In this document: positions 6,672 to 10,269 of the stretch, piece after piece
How the letters are laid out: each line of letters opens with the position of its first letter
How positions within the stretch are numbered: position 1 is the stretch's first letter
Assembly: GCA_900547255.1 (NCBI GenBank)
Contig: URGC01000089.1
Coordinates: 1-10,269 of the forward strand
Length of the DNA: 10,269 nt
From: an uncultured Eubacterium sp.
GTDB taxonomy: Bacteria; Bacillota; Clostridia; Lachnospirales; Lachnospiraceae
Direction: 5' to 3'
The notes under the pieces: model-generated
The model's input: only the letters and a program-made list of their open reading frames with translations
What the model was told of the DNA's origin: nothing
Database searches by the model: none
Translations under genes and position numbers: made by a program

Positions 6672-6693
6672 AGCACGCTATTGACAGCGTGCT
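6672..6693. promoter_or_regulatory. candidate MarR operator palindrome
   Basis: AGCACGCT (6672-6679) and AGCGTGCT (6686-6693) are perfect 8-base inverted arms around ATTGAC. The -35 box TTGACA begins in this centre and its last base is in the right arm. Weaker pairing continues outward (AAACGA at 6665-6670 with TTGTTT at 6695-6700, with a C/A mismatch between). The size and place suit a MarR dimer repressing its own operon by blocking RNA polymerase. It lacks a following T-run, so I do not read it as a terminator. Confidence 0.55.
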
Positions 6694-6709
6694 ATTGTTT
6701 CTGTAGAAT
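6681..6709 (+). promoter_or_regulatory. promoter of the marR - ABC exporter operon
   Basis: A perfect TTGACA (6681-6686) and TAGAAT (6704-6709, 5 of 6) are spaced by 17 bases. The start of transcription would be near 6716, about 30 bases before the marR ATG. The -35 box is embedded in the palindrome at 6672-6693. Nothing in the short gaps downstream looks like a second promoter, so it probably serves all three genes. Confidence 0.68.
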
Positions 6710-6745
6710 AGCTAGGCATTAAAAATTACAGAAGGAGTTGTTAAT

Positions 6746-7171
6746 ATGTCAGCGGATTCGTTGCATAGCGGGGAATTAATAAAGAGGCTTAACAGTATTA
6801 TGGAAAAGCGTGCTAATAATTCTCTTAATGATGATGGTATTACATTGTCACAGATAAAACTGCTCTGCATATTAGAGCAGGAAGGCTCATTAACATTAAA
6901 AGAGCTTGAAAAATATTTCTGTGTTGCGCAGGCAACTATAGCTGGAATTGTTGTTCGGCTTGAAAAGAAAGGGTTAATTGAGAGCTTTTATTTACCAGAA
7001 GATAAGAGAGCTAAACACATCCGTCTTACAGATGACGGAATTAAGATGTGTGAGCATGCAAGATGCTCAATGGAACGCAATGAGCAGTGGCTTTTATCAT
7101 CGCTTGATGATGGTGAAAAAAAAGAACTGCATAGATTATTACAGAAAATATATGATGATATAAGCAGATAA
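6746..7171 (+). CDS. MarR family transcriptional regulator
   Basis: This 141-residue protein is of normal MarR length. The winged helix-turn-helix is clear: TLSQIKLLCILEQEGSLTLK (33-52) leads into the recognition region FCVAQATIAGIVVRLEKKGL (58-77). The wing contains the hallmark DKRAKHIRLTDDG (86-98), with Asp-Lys-Arg contacting the minor groove in this family. Helices at each end (5-26 and 106-140) should form the dimer. Four cysteines (41, 59, 102, 107) are present, but no known redox-sensor pattern stands out. AGGAG lies eight bases before the ATG. It is the first gene of an operon with two ABC exporter halves, and a palindrome overlaps the -35 box of the shared promoter. The natural reading is an autorepressor released by a compound the exporter removes. 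The ligand cannot be predicted. Confidence 0.93.
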   Translation: MSADSLHSGELIKRLNSIMEKRANNSLNDDGITLSQIKLLCILEQEGSLTLKELEKYFCVAQATIAGIVVRLEKKGLIESFYLPEDKRAKHIRLTDDGIKMCEHARCSMERNEQWLLSSLDDGEKKELHRLLQKIYDDISR

Positions 7172-7204
7172 ACTGGTAAGAACGTCAATATCAATACAGG
7201 AAGG

Positions 7205-8965
7205 ATGGTAAATCAAAATATGTTAAAAACATTAATGAACCATATTGGCAGATATAAAAAAGAATCTATAATAACGCCAATATACACAGCGTCAGAAGTA
7301 TTTTTAGAGATACTTATTCCGTTTGTTACAGCATCTATAATTGATAAAGGTATAGAAGCTGGTGATATGAACAATGTATATAAGTATGGCGCAATCATGC
7401 TTGTACTTGCATTTTTAAGTCTGTTCTGCGGAATACAGGCAGGAAAATATGCAGCAGCAGCGTCAACAGGCTTTGCATGTAATTTAAGAGATGGAATGTA
7501 TAAGAATATACAGACGTTTTCATTTTCTAATATAGATAAGTTCAGTACAGCCGGACTTGTAACACGTATGACAACTGATGTTACCAATGTGCAGAATGCA
7601 TATCAGATGATTATCAGGATAGCGGTAAGAGCACCACTTATGATGATATGTTCAATGGTAATGTGTATAATAATAAGTCCTAAGCTTAGTGCAATATTCT
7701 TCGTGGCACTTGTATTCTTAGGATTCGTGCTTTTCTTTATTATATTTAAGGTAACACCTGTATTTACAGCAGGTTTTGCCAAGTATGATGCACTCAATGC
7801 AAGTGTTCAGGAAAATATATCTGGCATACGTGTGGTTAAGGCATTTGTGCGTGAAGACCATGAGAATACGAAGTTTAGAAAAGCAGCAGATGAGCTTTAT
7901 AAAACATTTGTGAAAGCAGAATCGTTTCTTGCATTCAACGGCCCGGTAATGATGTTAGTAATATATGGCTGTATTATAGCATTATCATGGTTTGCATCAC
8001 ATTATATCGTGGCAGGAACATTGACAACAGGTAATCTTACATCAATGTTTTCATACGTAATGAGTATGCTTATGTCACTTATGATGCTTTCAATGATATT
8101 CGTTATGGTATCTATGAGTACAGCAAGTGCAAAGCGTATTGCAGAGGTGCTTAATGAGAAGCCAGATCTTGCCAATCCAGATAAGCCATTAGAGACAGTT
8201 GAAGATGGAAGAATAGATTTTAACCATGTTAACTTCTCTTATAAGAAAGACAGCAAGACAGATACATTATCAGACATTGATATTCATATTAATGCTGGTG
8301 AGACAGTAGGAATAATTGGTGGAACAGGCTGTGGTAAATCTACTTTTGTAAGCCTTATAAGCCGGCTTTATGATGTAAGTTCTGGTTCAGTGTATGTAGG
8401 TGGTAAAGACGTGCGTGAGTATGACATGGATGCACTTCGTAATCAGGTTGCCGTTGTATTACAGAAAAATGTGCTTTTCTCAGGAACTATTCTTGATAAT
8501 TTAAGATGGGGCGACGAGAATGCAACATATGAACAGTGCGTTGAGGCTTGTAAACAGGCATGTGCAGATGAGTTCATAGAGCGTATGCCAGATAAATATG
8601 ACACATGGATTGAGCAGGGTGGTACTAACGTGTCTGGTGGACAGAGACAGAGACTTTGTATTGCAAGGGCATTACTTAAAAAGCCTAAAGTACTTATCCT
8701 TGATGATTCGACAAGTGCAGTCGATACAGCAACAGATGCTAAGATTAAGAGAGCATTTGCAGAAAAGATTCCAGGAACAACTAAGATTATTGTGTCACAG
8801 CGTATATCAAGTATTCAGGATGCAGATAGAATAATTGTGCTTGAAGATGGTAAGGTGAGCGGATTTGATACACATGATAATCTGTATGAGAATAACAAGG
8901 TTTACCGTGAAATCTGTGATGTACAGATGCAGGGCAGCGGCGATTTTGATGAGTCAGAAGGTTAA
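7205..8965 (+). CDS. ABC exporter half-transporter with degenerate ATPase site (multidrug type, subunit 1)
   Basis: The 586-residue protein has an N-terminal six-helix export domain (about 20-310) and a C-terminal ATPase domain (about 335-575). Motifs are Walker A GGTGCGKST (372-380), Q-loop Q420, signature VSGGQ (476-480), Walker B VLILD (496-500) and D-loop SAVD (504-507). Two catalytic residues are replaced: D501 stands where the Walker B Glu is usual, and Q532 (IIVSQRISS) replaces the switch His. This pattern marks the degenerate half of heterodimeric exporters such as TM287/288. The partner follows 15 bases after the stop, and marR precedes. The ATG at 7205 lies directly against its GGAAGG sequence, which is poor spacing; the ATG at 7220 (residue 6) may be the true start. 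The exported compound is unknown, but drug or toxin export fits the MarR context. Confidence 0.94.
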   Translation: MVNQNMLKTLMNHIGRYKKESIITPIYTASEVFLEILIPFVTASIIDKGIEAGDMNNVYKYGAIMLVLAFLSLFCGIQAGKYAAAASTGFACNLRDGMYKNIQTFSFSNIDKFSTAGLVTRMTTDVTNVQNAYQMIIRIAVRAPLMMICSMVMCIIISPKLSAIFFVALVFLGFVLFFIIFKVTPVFTAGFAKYDALNASVQENISGIRVVKAFVREDHENTKFRKAADELYKTFVKAESFLAFNGPVMMLVIYGCIIALSWFASHYIVAGTLTTGNLTSMFSYVMSMLMSLMMLSMIFVMVSMSTASAKRIAEVLNEKPDLANPDKPLETVEDGRIDFNHVNFSYKKDSKTDTLSDIDIHINAGETVGIIGGTGCGKSTFVSLISRLYDVSSGSVYVGGKDVREYDMDALRNQVAVVLQKNVLFSGTILDNLRWGDENATYEQCVEACKQACADEFIERMPDKYDTWIEQGGTNVSGGQRQRLCIARALLKKPKVLILDDSTSAVDTATDAKIKRAFAEKIPGTTKIIVSQRISSIQDADRIIVLEDGKVSGFDTHDNLYENNKVYREICDVQMQGSGDFDESEG

Positions 8966-8980
8966 GGAGAAATTTTTGAG

Positions 8981-10269
8981 ATGAAAAATGATATTAATAA
9001 TAATAAAAAAAATAAACCTCTGCCTTTTCTTAAGAGGCTTATAGGATATATATTTAAAAATTATAAGATACATTGTATATCAGTGCTTGTATGCATTATA
9101 GTATCAGCACTTACAACACTTGCTGCAATGCTTTTCATACAGAAGCTTATAGATAATTATATTGTGCCGCTTACACAGATGGCAGTTCCAGATTATGCAC
9201 CTCTTGCATCAGCACTTATGAAGCTCGGATGCTTTCTTATGATTGGTGTAATCTGTTCTTATGGATATAACAGACTTATGGTTAATGTTGGCCAGGGTAC
9301 AATGAAAAGATTAAGACTTGAAATGTTTGGTAACATGGAGTCTCTTCCAATAAGATATTTTGATACACATGCACATGGAGATATCATGTCTGTGTACACT
9401 AACGATATTGATACTTTAAGACAGCTTATAAGCCAGAGTATTCCGCAGGTTATCAATTCAACCATAACACTTGTATCCACATTTGTAAGTATGATTGTTC
9501 TTGATATTCCTCTGACAATTGTGTCAGTAATCATGGTTGTTATAATGCTTGTAGTTACATCTAAGTTAAGTAAGGCAGCTGGTAAATACTTTATCGAACA
9601 GCAGAAGGATATAGGCAGGGTCAATGCCTATATTGAGGAGATGATGGAAGGACAGAAGGTTGTCAAAGTATTCTGTCATGAGGATAAAAGTATTGAGAAG
9701 TTCAAAGAGATTAATGAACAGTTAAGACAGAGTGCCAATAATGCTAACAAAATTGCCAATATAACTATGCCTATCAATGGCAATATTGGCAATATAAGTT
9801 ATGTATTGTGTGCGATTGTTGGTGGTGTCTTAGCACTCAGCGGATTTTCTGGCCTTACAATCGGAACTCTTGTGGCTTTCTTAAGTCTTAATAAGAGTTT
9901 TACACAGCCAGTAACACAGATAAGCCAGCAGGTGAGCAGTATTGTCATGGCTATGGCTGGTGCTGACAGAGTGTTTACTTTATGTGATGAAGTGCCAGAG
10001 ACAGACGAAGGTAATGTTGAACTTGTCAATGTGTCATATGACGAGGACGGAAGCCTCCATGAGACTAAGGAAAACACAGAGATGTGGGCATGGAAGCGTC
10101 CTGCAAGAGAGGGCGGCACACCAGATTATATAAGACTTAAAGGTGATGTTACATTTGACGGTGTTGATTTTGGATATAATCCTGATAAACAGATATTATA
10201 TGATATCAAGATGTATGCAACACCGGGACAGAAGATTGCATTTGTTGGAAGTACGGGTGCCGGCAAGAC
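8981..10269 (+). CDS. ABC exporter half-transporter, subunit 2 (3' end outside window)
   Basis: The frame is open from the ATG at 8981 to the window end (429 codons). AAGGAG at 8964-8969 overlaps the stop of the previous gene and lies ten or so bases from the ATG, so the two are translationally close. After a charged, Asn/Lys-rich N-terminus (MKNDINNNKKNK) comes a six-helix export domain (about 20-325), including a coupling region near DIMSVYTNDIDTLRQ (134-148). An extra segment of about 50 residues (about 335-385, with EMWAWKRPAREGG) precedes the ATPase domain, which starts near GDVTFDGVDFGY (388-399). The window ends inside Walker A (GSTGAGK, 423-429). The catalytic Glu and His are not visible. 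It should pair with the degenerate half upstream and is expected to supply the intact catalytic residues. Confidence 0.94.
   Translation, partial: MKNDINNNKKNKPLPFLKRLIGYIFKNYKIHCISVLVCIIVSALTTLAAMLFIQKLIDNYIVPLTQMAVPDYAPLASALMKLGCFLMIGVICSYGYNRLMVNVGQGTMKRLRLEMFGNMESLPIRYFDTHAHGDIMSVYTNDIDTLRQLISQSIPQVINSTITLVSTFVSMIVLDIPLTIVSVIMVVIMLVVTSKLSKAAGKYFIEQQKDIGRVNAYIEEMMEGQKVVKVFCHEDKSIEKFKEINEQLRQSANNANKIANITMPINGNIGNISYVLCAIVGGVLALSGFSGLTIGTLVAFLSLNKSFTQPVTQISQQVSSIVMAMAGADRVFTLCDEVPETDEGNVELVNVSYDEDGSLHETKENTEMWAWKRPAREGGTPDYIRLKGDVTFDGVDFGYNPDKQILYDIKMYATPGQKIAFVGSTGAGK

Noticed and set aside
6665..6700. Rho-independent terminator between hppA and marR
   Set aside because: The genes are divergent, so none is needed there. 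The hairpin has no T-run, and it overlaps a well-formed promoter, so an operator is the better reading.

Overview
The window looks like chromosomal DNA of a low-GC Gram-positive anaerobe, most likely a gut Lachnospiraceae/Clostridia species. This rests on strong AAGGAG-type ribosome sites, A/T-rich codon use, a K+-dependent membrane pyrophosphatase, and the style of the MarR plus twin ABC exporter operon. Genus and species cannot be fixed from the sequence alone. No tRNA, rRNA, CRISPR array, transposase or phage gene is visible.

Layout. Positions 2-82 are the last 26 codons of a membrane-anchored surface protein, closely related to the tail of the gene at 2780-4201. An AI-2E/PerM-type membrane protein follows (172-1311). 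A 364-base gap (1312-1675) then holds a 33-nt tandem repeat, a 33-codon ORF of unknown status, and a long fold-back inverted repeat that covers the ribosome site and start codon of the next gene. Positions 1676-4201 form a two-gene operon. The first gene encodes a ferric-reductase-like heme membrane protein with a C-terminal FMN-binding domain carrying a DSVSGAT flavinylation motif. The second encodes a secreted, membrane-anchored protein related to Treponema pallidum Tp47, with a FIVAR-like helical repeat before its anchor. A strong bidirectional terminator (4234-4277) separates this operon from the convergent hppA gene (4327-6504, minus strand).

A divergent control region (6505-6745) carries the hppA promoter and a second promoter whose -35 box sits inside a palindrome, a likely MarR operator. 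That promoter drives marR (6746-7171) and two half-size ABC exporters (7205-8965, and 8981 to beyond the window end). The first ABC half has a degenerate ATPase site (Asp for the catalytic Glu, Gln for the switch His). The pair therefore reads as a heterodimeric multidrug-type exporter under MarR control.

How the parts may work together. The heme/FMN protein can carry electrons from the membrane to the outer face, and the Tp47-like surface protein made with it is a candidate partner. Its DAVSRAT segment resembles the flavinylation motif next door. No ApbE flavin transferase is present here. The pyrophosphatase couples PPi hydrolysis to ion pumping and is a separate unit. The least explained parts are the Tp47-like/flavin pairing and the gap at 1312-1675.
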